DNA from: Diphasiastrum complanatum
Lineage: Eukaryota; Streptophyta; Lycopodiopsida; Lycopodiales; Lycopodiaceae
Reading direction: 5' to 3'
DNA: 64,000 bases
Assembly (NCBI GenBank): GCA_029204225.1
Contig: CM055092.1
Coordinates: forward strand, 14,432,059 to 14,496,058
The position numbers were made by a program, and so were the translations under genes. Position 1 is the first letter of the stretch, and every line of letters begins with the position of its first letter. This document shows positions 1 to 11,018 of this stretch, piece after piece. Below the pieces are notes generated by a model. It was not told the DNA's origin. It saw nothing but the letters and a program-made list of their open reading frames with translations, and did not search any database.

Positions 1-329
1 TGCCTTTCCAACGGATCAGATATCAAACAATTTCTCAATTGATGTCAAGTATCCATGATCCTTTTCAATTCATGGGGTACAAGGGAAGTTAAATCCTCCA
101 ATAACACTAATTCATTTTTTGGAACAAAGTTATCCTTTCCACCAAGTCATTCCTTTAGATGCCTCACATGGAATATATGATGAATTGATGCTACTAATAC
201 AAGATCTAGTTGATAGGTGGACCGATTAATTTTATTTACAATCTTAAAATGACTACTATATTGTGGAGATAACTTAGGGAATTTCCTCATTTGAAGGACT
301 TTAGAAACTTTTGCAATTCTAAGATACAA
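1..329 (-). pseudogene. Ty3/gypsy integrase C-terminus (GPY/F-type) remnant
   Basis: The minus-strand frame at 147-329 reads like the end of a gypsy integrase. It has a KLSPQYSSHFKIVNKI stretch followed by a hydrophobic IHHIFHVRHLKE segment, matching the family pattern 'KLSPRYYGPF..I..I...AY.L.LP....IHPVFHVS.LK'. This module lies after the DDE core and helps position integrase on chromatin. Downstream on the same strand (1-146) the frame is open only in part and looks like the decayed tail of the polyprotein. The catalytic core and reverse transcriptase would lie at higher coordinates but are absent, so this is a 3' fragment. It is opposite in strand to the gag-protease remnant at 291-2661, so the two are probably separate insertions. 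Confidence 0.7.
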
Positions 330-660
330 TCAATTTCTGATATGAAATTCTCTATGAGAGCGACTTCTAGGAAGAACCAGCAAAAACAGATGGAAAAGTT
401 GCAGTTGCAATTTGATGAGAAGATCACAACATTGGAAGATTTCCATGTACAAGCGAACAAGGAACCTGAAAAGTTTGCAAAGACTTTTCCTACCAGAGAA
501 AATGTCTGGTTTCCTATTTGTACAGGAATCACACAGTGAATGAGTGTCCTCAATTGAAAAAATGAATGGAAATCAGTATATGTCATTTGTATAATTCGCT
601 GATCATGAGACTGCTTTTTGCAACTTCAATCCTCGGATAATTCAGCAACGATATGCCCAG
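291..660 (+). pseudogene. gag-like N-terminal fragment of a gypsy-type element
   Basis: An 82-residue plus-strand frame at 291-539 is rich in Lys, Gln and Glu and could form a short coiled coil (MRATSRKNQQKQMEKLQ region). It lies just upstream, on the same strand, of the zinc-knuckle frame at 661-1263, and stops separate the two. I infer it is the decayed N-terminal gag part of the same element. It overlaps the opposite-strand integrase relic, so part of it may be chance. No catalytic motif is present. Confidence 0.35.
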
Positions 661-1263
661 ATGGGATATCGAGAACCACATTATGGAGGAAATGTAGCAG
701 CTAGACCTTGTCAATCTGCTTTTGGATATCCAAAACGATTAGCCTTACTTGCCCCACCAAAGCACCCTGCTCCTCCTGCCAATATGATGGAACCAGAACC
801 TTACAAAAGTGCCAAGCAATGGAACTATGGTAATGATCAAGAAGGTGGATCTTCAGAACAATATGCTATTTATGCTGCCGCGCAACAACAAGCATCTAGA
901 AACTGGACTAGAGCACCACTTGGATGCTTTGCATGTGGAGAAAATCACAAATTTGTAGAATGTCCAAATAAAAAAAAATTTGTACCATTCTGTCATGACT
1001 GTGGTTATGGGCATTGCTATAAGGAATGTCCAGCAAAACTGAAGCCACCACTGGTTACAGCTCATGTAAATTTGATAACAATCAAGCAAAGACCAGTAGT
1101 TCAGAATAAACTAAGTGTATCCTTGATGGTGGTTACCAGAGCACAGAAGCAGAAAGAACCGGTACCTGCTGATTCTGTACCATTAATTGATATACCAACA
1201 ACCTCTAGAGTCTATCCAAATTTTCATACACAAAAAAAAAGATATCAGGATATGAGGCAGTGA
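661..1263 (+). pseudogene. gag nucleocapsid region with two zinc knuckles (Ty3/gypsy-type)
   Basis: This 200-residue frame has two closely spaced retroviral-type zinc knuckles, CFACGENHKFVEC and CHDCGYGHCYKEC. Both have C-x2-C-x3-H-x4-C spacing, one residue shorter than the classical C-x2-C-x4-H-x4-C. Zinc knuckles bind the element's RNA during packaging. The N-terminal 80 residues are rich in Pro, Tyr and Gln. The frame ends in a stop, and a protease-like frame follows on the same strand at 1760, so the original polyprotein is broken. The organisation resembles plant gypsy gag-pro elements that lack pol. I see no reverse transcriptase downstream. Confidence 0.7.
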
Positions 1264-1759
1264 ATTAAACATTGGCAAGAAAAAGAGAAGCTTGAAGTTG
1301 CTAGAGCAACAGCCGAAGTTCGTTCTTCACCATTGTAGCCACCGAAAAATTCACGAACAAATATGAATGCTCAGTTGCATCATCATGAAGAACCCTTCAA
1401 GATGACTGAACCGGAAGCACGACAAACAGAACTGCTCATGAATATTTTGTCTAGTGAGATCAATATTTCGTTGGGAGAGTTCCTAAAGTTGGTGCCAAAA
1501 GCAAAAGAAGTATAAGCGCAAAAGTTAACTCAAGCTGAATCAGAAGTTCATCAAGAGCCACTTTTTTGTGCTGGATTTGAAGAATCTAATGAAGTACTCC
1601 ATGTCGGAGCAGCTTGGGAAAGTGAACAAAAAAATATCACCCTGCCGATACAGCATAGACAATTTCCTAATGAAGCAGCTGTGAACCTGATTTCTACAAA
1701 GCTATGTGCAAAATGGTGCCTTACAAAGATAAAACCTGCGACTTTTGACATTAAGCTAG

Positions 1760-2197
1760 TTGATCAATCATCCACGAGGAATGGTTGAAGATATACCTGT
1801 CAGAATTGCCGGAGTACAGTTTGTCATTACTTGCATAGTAATGGACTTACTAGAAGCACCAAATGTCTACCGAGTCCTATTGGGACGCCCATGGTTACGA
1901 GTTGTGCAAGTAATTCATAACTGGGGTACCGAAAAAATCACTTTTGAAAATCGTGAACGTGCAGTCAAGGTTGATCCTGTAACTTGGACTATCATACTAG
2001 TGGTTCACAAAGAGGATGATGATTCATCGACGGATCATACTTGTGACCGACCAGTAAAAAATTTGGAAGTTCATTACAATTCTCAAACCGATACTATCAA
2101 TTGGAATGAAGCTCTTGCAACGATTGACTGTACAACAGGATATATGTGTCAACAAGGTAATCAGTCAGATTTGAGCGAGATTTCATTATTGGATTGA
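1760..2197 (+). pseudogene. gypsy-type aspartic protease region remnant
   Basis: The 145-residue frame contains VRIAGVQFVITCIVMDL followed by VYRVLLGRPWLRV, the hallmark C-terminal half of plant gypsy retropepsins ('...ILGRPFL'). The upstream part that should carry the catalytic Asp is out of frame (about 1690-1760) and I could not find an intact D-S/T-G triplet. It follows the zinc-knuckle gag on the same strand, which is the expected gag-pro order. The first ATG is at 1760, but homology suggests the original frame began earlier. It is a relic and would not encode an active protease. Confidence 0.65.
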
Positions 2198-2343
2198 ACC
2201 TTGGATAAACCGATCACTTTTTCATTGAATGTGCTGAATGTAGCTTGGATATCAATGGAGCCTATAACAGATTCGATTGAAGATGAACTCATTCCTGTGA
2301 GTCTCTTGATGAACCAACAATAAAACTGCCAAAAGCAGTTATA

Positions 2344-2661
2344 TTGAAGGAAGACATGATCACATGGTCAATGATGAAGAAACAAGCCAAGCAACATTAT
2401 AATATGGTCCTGAAATGGGAAAATTCTCCCCAAAATATTGATTCAAAGAATGTGCCACCCTTACTGGATAAAGGCAAAGGAAAAGTCAAGGATGATTCTA
2501 CAAGTCAAAATTCTAGCAAGACATCATCGTCTAGGAAGTCTTCACCTTTGAAGAAGAGTTTATCTTCTCAAAAGTCATCACCTCCACGATCAATTCCTGC
2601 TAAGAAGGCTAAGCGAAGATCCAAGACAAGTCCTTTTGACAAAGAACAAGCAGATGTATGA
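2344..2661 (+). pseudogene. Ser/Lys-rich tail of the gag-pro element
   Basis: This 105-residue frame begins with an acidic and basic mixed segment and becomes a Ser/Lys/Pro tail with repeated KSSP, KKSL and SSPP motifs, ending at a stop. It is collinear with the protease-like frame and may be a linker or basic tail of that polyprotein. No polymerase motif follows before the strand becomes non-coding near 2.9 kb, so the element is gag-pro only. Function is inferred from position only. Confidence 0.4.
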
Positions 2662-4415
2662 TATGTTCGAACATTTTAAACGCTATACACTCATTAGCCA
2701 GAAAGTGGATCGCCAAAGCCCACCATTGTTTTTTGCCGCACAATTTAGATTTCATCACTGCCCAACTCGATTTCATGGAGAAGGTGCAGTATCATTTAAT
2801 AAAGATTCGACGTGAAGCAAATAAAAGCCCACAGTAACTGCATCTCGCAGGTGTCGTGGGACCGCCACCAGTTTTGGTGGGAGATATTCTTGGAGGGTTT
2901 GCGGATCCCAAGGCAATCCTAACCCTAGTCAATAAGTGAGAGGGATCCTACGTGTGTAAGTCACCCAATGATCACATAAATATTTGATAATTTGAAAGTT
3001 AATAATAGGACTTTAGGCCTTTTTGCGGGACTTTTAATGTCGTAGGGCCTATATGTCAAGTTAGTGAATAAAGTTGGATTTCCCTCCAATTTGGATGGTT
3101 CCCACTCTTTTTTTTAAATTTGATAGTTAGGGAGGCAAAAATGGACCAATAGGATTTATTGGTTCTCTTGTAAAATGGACTTATGAATGTCCTTGCTCTC
3201 TATCACTTTTCCTCCATCTCTCATGCTATTATTGTGCTTTGCTAATTGTTGGATCTGATTGTTATTGGAATTGCATGTTTTTATACTTTTAATGAGAGAG
3301 AAAGGGAGAGAGAGAAAGAGTAAGCTATCTTCATTGTGGATCTAGTGTTAATGGATGTAGTGTTAATGCTTAGGGTTAGTGGATGGTAGAATTAGATGTG
3401 AATCTTACATTCATGCTGAAATCTGAACTATGCTATCGCTCTCATGGGAACGAATCTACGCGTGACAACTAACTTCGTCTCCTCGATGCTAGATTGATTA
3501 GATCTTGGGTTGAGGATAGGCAAGGAAAGAAACCCACTACAACATCCCACACGCCAAGCACCCTTCCCTGACAGAGCCACCCTACAGAAGCCACACCCTC
3601 CTCCATAGGCATCTTCACAAGCACCTAAACCGAGCCCCAATGCCACCTTCCTTCATGGCCCCTGACCGAAAGTTATCTCTCTCGCAAACTCGACCGAGTG
3701 CTCTCTCTCTTCACGAGCCCCTGACCAAACATATCTCCCTCACATCTTAATAAAACCCAATTCCTACCAAACTTTGTAAAAGCCTCTAGAAAGCTTCATT
3801 ACACACCTAAGAACATGCATGCAAATTCTTTTGAATATTACAAAAACTCCAAAAATAGTGAAAAAACTTTAAAAAAAACCTTGTTTTTTAAATCTTTTTT
3901 TAAAAAAACTTTTCCTACTTGTTTTTGTGGATCTAATCCACATGTAAGTGAAATTAGACCTGATCTACTATAATTTGACAATATGCAAGCACAAAAAGTT
4001 TTAATTCGGATGAATATTAGTTCATATAGTATATTTCTAGCTCGAAATTGTCAAATTTTGACCAGAAATACTACCTAGATCCAATATTTCCGACATGCAA
4101 TTATTGGATACTAATGACTATACAATTATAAACCTAAAAAATGTTTAGAAACACTAAGCTTTGACAAATTTCAAGGGAAAACGCCAAATATTAGCTCAAA
4201 AACCGTAAAAAATCCATGAATTTTCATCATTTTCTATGAAAAATTTCCATAATAATGACCATTAGGCTGTAAGAAAATCAAAATTAGAGAAACCACTTAC
4301 TTGGAGGTCAATTACACCACTTGGAAGTAAAAAGCAAGGAGATCCTACCAAAAAGTTGCAAAGCAATAATCCCGACTCCGCCTTCTGATTGATGCAAACC
4401 TTGATGTGATACCAC
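2662..4415. other. non-coding stretch, probable retroelement 3' remains
   Basis: I see no supported gene here. From 2.66 to 2.95 kb the sequence still looks like degraded element coding sequence. A purine-rich GA patch lies near 3295-3320. The segment at 3.43-3.73 kb is CT-rich and C-rich and holds only chance frames. After 3.8 kb the sequence is AT-rich with poly-A and poly-T runs. Confidence 0.6.
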
Positions 4416-4883
4416 TATAACGATCACCAAGTGAAGATCTCTCAAGATCTTGTCACATGCAACCAAAATGACACCTGTGAAGCCAAACCACCCAACACGA
4501 ATCAAAAAGTCAAATCCCTAACCGCTTCACCCCTGAGCCATGATGACTAAGTGCAAGAGAGGAGAGGATCCTTGCTTTTGGAAACAGAAACATGAATAAG
4601 GAGATGGGCGAGCGCCTACAAAGATATAGACCCCAAAAGCTGAGGAATATTCTTTGTAGGATATCCCAAAACTATGCAAAATCTTTTATTCTTGCACAAA
4701 AAGCTGTCAATCACCATGCACTAGCTCCATAGGTCCAATTAGAGCATCTAGGCCCTCACAAGGTTATTAATTACATTACTGGCCTAGTCCAAAGTGACGT
4801 AGCAAATAATCTTGTACACTAGAGTACCAGATATCCATGTCAAGGACTATTCTGAATCCTTCATGCAAGACATGGACGTAACA
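4416..4883. repeat. solo LTR-like repeat, related to the LTR at 31561-32048
   Basis: The segment begins TATAACGATCACC and ends GACATGGACGTAACA. It matches 31561-32048 along its length: the GATCACC start, a shared 'atgggcgag' block, a 'tattaattac' block, and the same ACATGGACGTAACA end. The paired copy has a polypurine tract next to it, so this family is a gypsy-type LTR. Here no element body or polypurine tract adjoins, so it is likely a solo LTR left by recombination. I found no clear target-site duplication. Confidence 0.6.
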
Positions 4884-6530
4884 CATAGGGTGTCTTTTGC
4901 CTCGACTTGCTTGGTATTAGGGTTGATATCTTTCTTTATTCTAAGCATTTGATTCACATGGTTGATGTAAAGATTGCAAAGGAGTTTGCTATAAACAACC
5001 ATTTTAATCATGAAAAAAACATTCATGTGCCTGCATGGATCTAACTCTTGCTATGTGAAAATTTTATATTTTATTGTCTAACATGATTAATTTTCTTGTT
5101 TGGATTTCAATACTAATGATTAGATCTACTTGCTAGCCCATAAATCAAACACTAACTCTTGTAAATTCAACACCAATAAATGTAGTAGTTAGCAAGAACA
5201 CTAAGTTTAATTTATACTCTGATGGATTTTAGAAGAAAAGCCCGATTGGCATCTGACGTGTACAATCCAAGCTGCGAGCTTACTAACATTTAACTTGTTC
5301 TTAGACTACTTATTGGTTAATGTAGTCCTAAAACTATTTTTGTACAAGTTCTAAAGTTAAACTTTTAGACTTTTATGTCATGTGCCAAATCCAAGCAAAT
5401 AACAATAATATTGGAATTAAAGCTAGAAGCAAAAGAAATAGCAAGCATTCAAGATAGCATATCTACAAGAAGTAAAAGACATGAAGATCTCAATGAATTC
5501 ACATTAGAAATGAGAAAATGATTACAAAGCTTTGAATAGAGCATGGAATCATGTGGATTGGGCACATGCAACCTATCAAACAAAAATCCCAAAGCTCACA
5601 TTCACAAAGAGAAAGCTTAGTGCTCTCCTTTGCAAATGATCCAAAAGATTCAGAAATTAATGTCTCTTGCCTACTTATAGACAATGCCCTGACTTAACTA
5701 AGCATACTATCTTTTGAAGGATAGTTAATCCTTGTTAAGTCTTATTAGATGTATTTGACAAAGCTTACACTAGTTATTATAATGCACTTCTAAACACGGA
5801 TGTACTAAAAGTACATGACATTTTACATCATGCTTAACTTCAAAACTTGGATTTAAGTCCCATAAAGCAAGGTGAACATTTGACTTCCACTCATTTTTTA
5901 TAAGAGAAGTGCAATGTACTCAATGTGATTATTCATAATATAAGAGAGTAATTGTGTGCCCACATGCCATTGTGTACTTAAAATCTTCTATGCTGCTATG
6001 TCAATTAGTTAGTTATGGGATGCGAATTTCCATTGCTTGTTTATAATGAGTTTTGTAACTTGCCAAATTTTTAGTTTATAAACTTGCCAAATTTTTAGTT
6101 TAGTTAATGGAAAAGAATGTGAAAGTCAGTATATTGATTACCTTATGCCTTCATTTGCTCACGTGGAAATACATGTGAACATTAGTACTTCAGCTTTGGT
6201 TTCTAGAGGTTGCTAGAAAAGTGGAAGGTGGCATTTCCAAGGTTCTTGGACACCTCATATATCTCCATAAAAAAATCTCGATACAATTCTAAAGTCAATA
6301 ACCATAATCATGTTCCATGAATTTTTTATTAGCTTCATTAGACAAACATTATGAGAAGAGAACTCATTGAAGAAAAACATATTCTTGTATAATAGAGCCA
6401 GGACTAAGATTCAACATTATACAAAACATAATCTAGTTCTAAAAAGCTTGCTATGTTTGTTGCAAAAGCTTGCTTGACCGATCTCACTCAAGCTTTATAT
6501 TCAGTAGTTTCAAGAGCCAAAGGAAGTAAT
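4884..6530. other. non-coding AT-rich stretch
   Basis: No frame here resembles a known family. There is a short local duplication ('cttgccaaatttttagttta' type) near 6060-6105. Nothing else was recognised. Confidence 0.6.
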
Positions 6531-7195
6531 CTTGGATGGGAAGCCAAGTATTAGTGGAGCCATCCAATTTACAAAATTTTCATGTTACACTAGGAGTAAT
6601 ATAACGAAGATGTGCCAGTTGGTGAGTGGTTAAGGTCAATCCACTACTCTCCTTGAGTTGCAAGATGAGCACAAGACTCAAAGTTGCAGAAAGACATCTA
6701 GAAATCAAACATAGTTTTTCAAAACATGATGCTTGCAACTTTTGAAAAGGGACTTGTGTGTTGACCATCCAATAGATCTCAATATTAAGGGGTTCAAAGA
6801 TGATATATTCAACATGGATTGAGGGGAGAAGCCTTCTATAAAGATAATATTCAAGCAACCTCCATCCTTGGATGAGGGGGGGCCCTTGGCTGCTACAACC
6901 GCAATCTTGGTTGAAAATACGCTCCTTCAGCCTGTCTACTTAAGAGATCCATTGGATGATCGACAACAAATTTTTCCAAGTGGCAAGCATCCAGGGGACA
7001 CACCAAATGACTTGGTTTGGTTTCTAATTTCTTTTGTACAGCTTTGAGCCTTTGTGCTTACCTTGCTCTACAAGCAAGATGTTGGATTGACCTTATCACT
7101 CGCCACTTTGACACATTGTCATACTACTATGCCCAGTGGACCATGAAGACTTCTTAGATCGGGTGGCTCTCCCAATACTTGGCTTCCCATTTAAG
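6531..7195. mobile_element. inverted-repeat (foldback or MITE-like) element
   Basis: Arms at 6531-6564 and 7161-7195 are inverted copies of each other, both containing GGGAAGCCAAGTATT, with only a few mismatches over about 34 bases and weaker similarity outward. The roughly 600-base interior holds no convincing coding sequence. Repeated 'aaagataata' and 'cacccttgga' motifs occur inside and just to the right. The arrangement suggests a non-autonomous DNA transposon or foldback. No target duplication was confirmed. Confidence 0.5.
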
Positions 7196-7439
7196 ATTCC
7201 TCACCCTTGTGACACAGTGGCACTCACAAAAACCACAAAAGCCAGTATCTGAAGGACAAAAACCACTATGTGAAGGAGCCTCTGTGATGCTATAAAGATA
7301 ATACTGGCCTCTCTGACGCTAGAAAGATAATACTCTCACCTACATATTAAGCAAGAGTCCACCCTTGGAAGAGGGGATGGTCCCTTGAGACTATGGGTTG
7401 ATTATAAGGTACTCCACGTAGGCCTCAGGCGTGTCATAT

Positions 7440-8649
7440 TTGAAGGCTGCTTTCTTAATGACACTAGGAAAGGTTTTGGTCCGCTCCATTGGATGTGAGC
7501 CACGTTCGAAGACTGCCACGTGTGGACGAGCTCGTGGGTGGATTCCTAGAAGACGTGGCAAATAGGCAACGATCCGGAGATATCGGACGGTTGCGGGCTA
7601 AAGATGGTGACGTAAGACGGGCTTCATCGAAACGAATAAGCAAACGAGGCTTCCCCGAAGGAGAAAGAAAGCGAAGCAAAAATTATTTTAGTGCAGCTCT
7701 TCGTCTTCGAAGTTTCTTGATTAAAAACTTAAGCGTTTGATCGTGGCGGATGGTTTCGACGAGATCGGGAGCGAAGGAAATAACGTATGGTTGACGAAAC
7801 GAGTCGGTTGTTGATAAATGATTAAAGAAAAAGATGGACAAGGTCGGCAAGCCGAGTATTGAACAATAATCTTTTACGCTTTCTTGGTCAAAACATGTTT
7901 TGCTTGTTTTGTCTTGACTCGTTCTTTGAGCCTTTGAGGTTGGCAGGAGGCGGCAAAAGGTCCGTAGAGATAATGAAACCTTGTTGTTCTTGTTTTGCTG
8001 ACGATTTTGATGATCAGATTGGTTTTAGTCTGTTTTGCAGTACAATTCGGGATCTTTTCTGAAGCATTGGCGGATGCGTTTGGCAAATACAGGCAAATAG
8101 GAGGATGCTGGAGTTCTAGGGTATTCTGTTTAGTGATTTGAAGAACTTTTGAAAAATATGCTGTGATCTGTTGCTAGTTGGAAGGCTTTTGGCCCTTATA
8201 TGCGTAAGTTTTTCAGTTTTGTGAAGGCATTGAGAAGCGAAGATATCGGGAAATAATTGTCACGGCAAGGTTTTGCAATTTCCACTTCAGGTCTCGATTC
8301 AACGGTAGAAGCCCGAGAAAGGTAATTGATGAAGTATTCGAAACGCTTTAGCATAGAATTTAATTTACTCATCTCAGCACTCGGAAGATAAACATGACTC
8401 TATTTATCTTTTTACAGACGCGAAACCACCAATACCATTCATTAGAGACCGAGTTTACAAAGATACGGAACAAAAGTAACGGCAGTGATAGCTAAAGTTC
8501 TTCAGGAGTGATAACTTTATTTCAATTGAAGCAGGAGGGAAGACGAGTCGGTTTACAATCAATTACGCAAACTTGTTTCGAATCAAAACTTTTGAAGAGT
8601 TTGCTAATTGCGCCGTTGATTAGCTGCAGTGATTAACAGAGTGCCGAGG
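7440..8649 (+). promoter_or_regulatory. upstream and 5' leader region of the RMA-like gene
   Basis: Base composition becomes more balanced from about 7440, unlike the AT-rich flanks, and contains plant promoter-like motifs including a G-box CACGTG at 7517-7522 and ACGTGG-type cores nearby (near 7502 and 7553). The frame at 7489-7740 has no recognisable domain and I treat it as leader sequence. A pyrimidine-poor but AG-ended site just before 8630 ('tagctgcag') could be an acceptor for a 5' leader intron, as is common in this family. Transcription start not determined. Confidence 0.45.
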
Positions 8650-9372
8650 ATGGGAAGCAACAAAGCCATTTATTCAGATGGCACCGCACTCCCAACTATA
8701 TCACAGGTACAAACATACGGCCAAGAATCATCTTGTTGTCATCAGCTCCGGGACAGTATGGAATCTGCGGCATCCTTTCAGGGTCAAGCCAGTGTAAGCT
8801 TTGAATGCAACATATGTTTGGAAGTGGCTAACGATCCTGTTGTGACACTCTGCGGCCATTTGTTCTGCTGGCCGTGCCTCTACAAATGGTTACAACGCTC
8901 AGCGTGCAAGGATTGTCCTGTGTGCAAAGCAGCTGTAGAGGAAGAGAAGGTAATTCCCCTTTATGGAAGGGGCAATCTGCAGCCCGTGGATCCAAGAACA
9001 AAATCATTTCCTGATATTCCTAAAAGACCTTTGGGACTTAGGTCCAATATTGTCCGATCTGAGCAGCGCTATTTCTCTCCTGGCTTCTTCGGCTATGGGG
9101 CAGGTGCTCCTACGACTGTGCGTCTCCGCGGCATTACACTGTCTACTGGCTTGGGCTTTTTGCCTTCTTTGCTTAGTTTGCAGTTCAATGAATTTTTAGA
9201 TTCGGCTGGCGGTGGCTATGCCGGTACTTCTGGAGCTCACGGTCGTTTCTCGCACCCTTATACACCTCCACCATCTCTTTCTACTTTTGTGGACCGGCGA
9301 CAGGAGGCAGCACTCATGTCAAAGCTTGTGTTTCTTACAGTGTTTGTAATTTTGTGCCTCTTCTTCCTCTAG
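8650..9372 (+). CDS. RMA-type RING membrane-anchored E3 ubiquitin ligase
   Basis: An intact 240-residue single-exon CDS. A C3HC4 RING finger lies at residues 53-92: C53-x2-C56, C68-x-H70, C73-x2-C76, C89-x2-C92. It includes the family-typical CGHLFCWPCLYKWL and CPVCKA segments. The extreme C-terminus (about 225-240, LVFLTVFVILCLFFL) is a single hydrophobic anchor. This is the layout of the RMA1/2/3 and RNF5 family, which sit in the ER membrane with RING in the cytosol and ubiquitinate misfolded or trafficking membrane proteins. I chose the ATG at 8650; an in-frame GTG at 8629 is unlikely as a plant start. The PLYGRG motif after the RING is also typical of plant RMAs. It stands alone with its own upstream region and looks functional. 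Confidence 0.9.
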   Translation: MGSNKAIYSDGTALPTISQVQTYGQESSCCHQLRDSMESAASFQGQASVSFECNICLEVANDPVVTLCGHLFCWPCLYKWLQRSACKDCPVCKAAVEEEKVIPLYGRGNLQPVDPRTKSFPDIPKRPLGLRSNIVRSEQRYFSPGFFGYGAGAPTTVRLRGITLSTGLGFLPSLLSLQFNEFLDSAGGGYAGTSGAHGRFSHPYTPPPSLSTFVDRRQEAALMSKLVFLTVFVILCLFFL

Positions 9373-10215
9373 GAATATTTTATTTAATTATCATGTGCTG
9401 GGCTCTATGAGGATTTATGATATTTCGTTGCATCCCATCATCTTTGACGAGCAAGTGACTTTGGTATTTTTCCAAGTCCAATGCTGTTACTTCTGGAATG
9501 CTCCACTTCTATTGTTTACAGAAATTTACGTTCCTGAAGTTGCATCTACTGCGACCAGTGGACAATGGAGTGCTTACTCTTACCATTTTGTCCTTGTGCA
9601 AATGGTGAGTAAAATAGATACTGTACCTGTAAAGATTTTGTTGCTAGTTGTCCATGATTTTTCCTCTGTTGAATCTGCCATGGAGATATTTAAGGAAAGA
9701 AGTGAAGTCAATTGTCAGTCAAAAGCTCTCGTGGAGATGGATCTGGATACCGTATATAAAATGTACATAGCACAGTTGGTTGAAGCATTCTTTTACAGTA
9801 TGTTCATGGAACCCTAGTAGCATTACATTTTCTCCGGGCTTTACCAGATTGCAAACTTTATACTCAGCCTAGGCTTTGAATGCAAAATGGATGAAAGCTT
9901 TCAAAAATGTGTAGAACTTGTGGAGATGGATGCTTCAGACTAGTCCATGCATTATAACTAGCTACGTAATTCTAGCCTTGCATTGAGTTGGAGAAAAAGA
10001 GGCTATTGACTCATTGTAAGAGTCGCAACAAAAATCAAGAACAAGAACGTTGAAAGTTCAAAAAATTGTATCTAAAATTGTCAGAATTATAATTTGCAAG
10101 AAACCAAATTGTTGCAACATATAGCATAAAAACAAAGAAAAATTTGAAATTAACAAGCCAAAAGCTTAGTTGGCAGGTATACACCAAAAACATGTGAGAT
10201 TAAAAAAGAAACGTA
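9373..10215 (+). other. 3' untranslated and intergenic region of the RMA-like gene
   Basis: A 140-residue frame at 9395-9817 begins 22 bases after the RMA stop, but it has no recognisable domain, and its position fits a 3' UTR. I did not call it a gene. From about 10.0 kb the sequence turns AT-rich into the helicase/GIY-YIG block. Confidence 0.5.
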
Positions 10216-10710
10216 TCACGAAGAGAATAATAGGAGCTTGCGTCTCTTTAAATACCAGTATGCCTTTGAATTTACAAGATTACATCTTAGTTTGTTGTAT
10301 CCAAGCTCGCTTGTTGATTTGTAATGTCGAAGATAAAACGTTTCGATTCTATTAGCTATTTTCCTATCTTTAACAACATCTAAAACTTGAACATGAAATT
10401 GTTCATAAAAAGACTGGTCCATAGAATAGTGTTTTCTTAATTTTTTGGGTGGTAGCCTTGCATGTTGTTGCAATCGGTGTCGCAGATTGCATGTTTGGCC
10501 GTTGTAGACACGCTGCGTTTCTTTCCATTCTATTTTGTAGATTGAATATTTGATCTTGGACGTTTTTTTGTCGATGTTGTTTCTTGCAACCAGAAATCGT
10601 ATTAGTTTAATGGAAAGCTTATAAATGAGGAAGAAGATCATTGTATGGTTCAAATTCATCTGCAACCTGGATGCAGATGGTAATGCCGATCGATAAGTTT
10701 CTTCCTGCAA
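10216..10710 (-). CDS. GIY-YIG nuclease domain protein (possibly mobile-element encoded)
   Basis: This 164-residue frame carries a GIY-YIG nuclease fold. SIYKI aligns with the GIY strand, VYNGQT with the YIG strand, and LRHRLQQH with the following helix that carries the conserved Arg. IETFYLRHY supplies the conserved Glu and the usual YL..Y pattern. The key Tyr, Arg and Glu residues are therefore present, though the Gly residues of both motifs are partly replaced (S for G in GIY, N for I in YIG). The family cuts DNA in homing endonucleases, repair proteins and Penelope-like retroelements. No Penelope reverse transcriptase is visible nearby. A Pif1-type helicase relic lies upstream on the same strand. 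The 50 N-terminal residues are not recognisable, so the true start may be internal. Confidence 0.6.
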   Translation of the reverse strand: MQEETYRSALPSASRLQMNLNHTMIFFLIYKLSIKLIRFLVARNNIDKKTSKIKYSIYKIEWKETQRVYNGQTCNLRHRLQQHARLPPKKLRKHYSMDQSFYEQFHVQVLDVVKDRKIANRIETFYLRHYKSTSELGYNKLRCNLVNSKAYWYLKRRKLLLFSS

Positions 10711-10787
10711 GAAATTTTGAATTAATATGTAATGAATTAAAATGGTTACTTATAATCACACATGAAAATGTAGATGGCAATACACAC

Positions 10788-11018
10788 TTACTGGATCTGT
10801 GATTTTATAGAAACTTCGCCTTTTAGAATTTCCAAAACCGTGTCAATTTGAATTGGGCCACTTGTTAGCTTTGTACCGTCATCTGACAAGTGGCTCAATT
10901 TCTTTTCCAATCCATTGTGATTGCGTTTAGTTCGGCACGACTCATGTCTTGTCTTTCCAATCATCGATTGGAATTTTTTAATCGAAGTAAAGATTTCTCG
11001 TTGTGTAATAGTTCTCAT
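10788..11018 (-). CDS. small basic hypothetical protein between helicase and GIY-YIG frames
   Basis: A 76-residue frame rich in Lys, Arg, Thr and Ser, just upstream (minus strand) of the GIY-YIG ORF and separated by about 80 bases. No known domain was recognised. It may be the N-terminal part of a single GIY-YIG protein split by a stop or frameshift, or a separate small gene. Position is the only support. Confidence 0.3.
   Translation of the reverse strand: MRTITQREIFTSIKKFQSMIGKTRHESCRTKRNHNGLEKKLSHLSDDGTKLTSGPIQIDTVLEILKGEVSIKSQIQ

Noticed and set aside
8629-8649. Upstream GTG as start of the RMA-like protein
   Set aside because: Plant nuclear genes use ATG almost without exception; an in-frame ATG follows at 8650.
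9395-9817. 140-residue frame right after the RMA stop as a separate gene
   Set aside because: No domain, begins 22 bases after the stop, and fits a 3' UTR better.
10216-10710. Penelope-like retroelement as the source of the GIY-YIG domain
   Set aside because: No Penelope reverse transcriptase was seen on either side; a helicase is present instead. Not excluded, but not supported.
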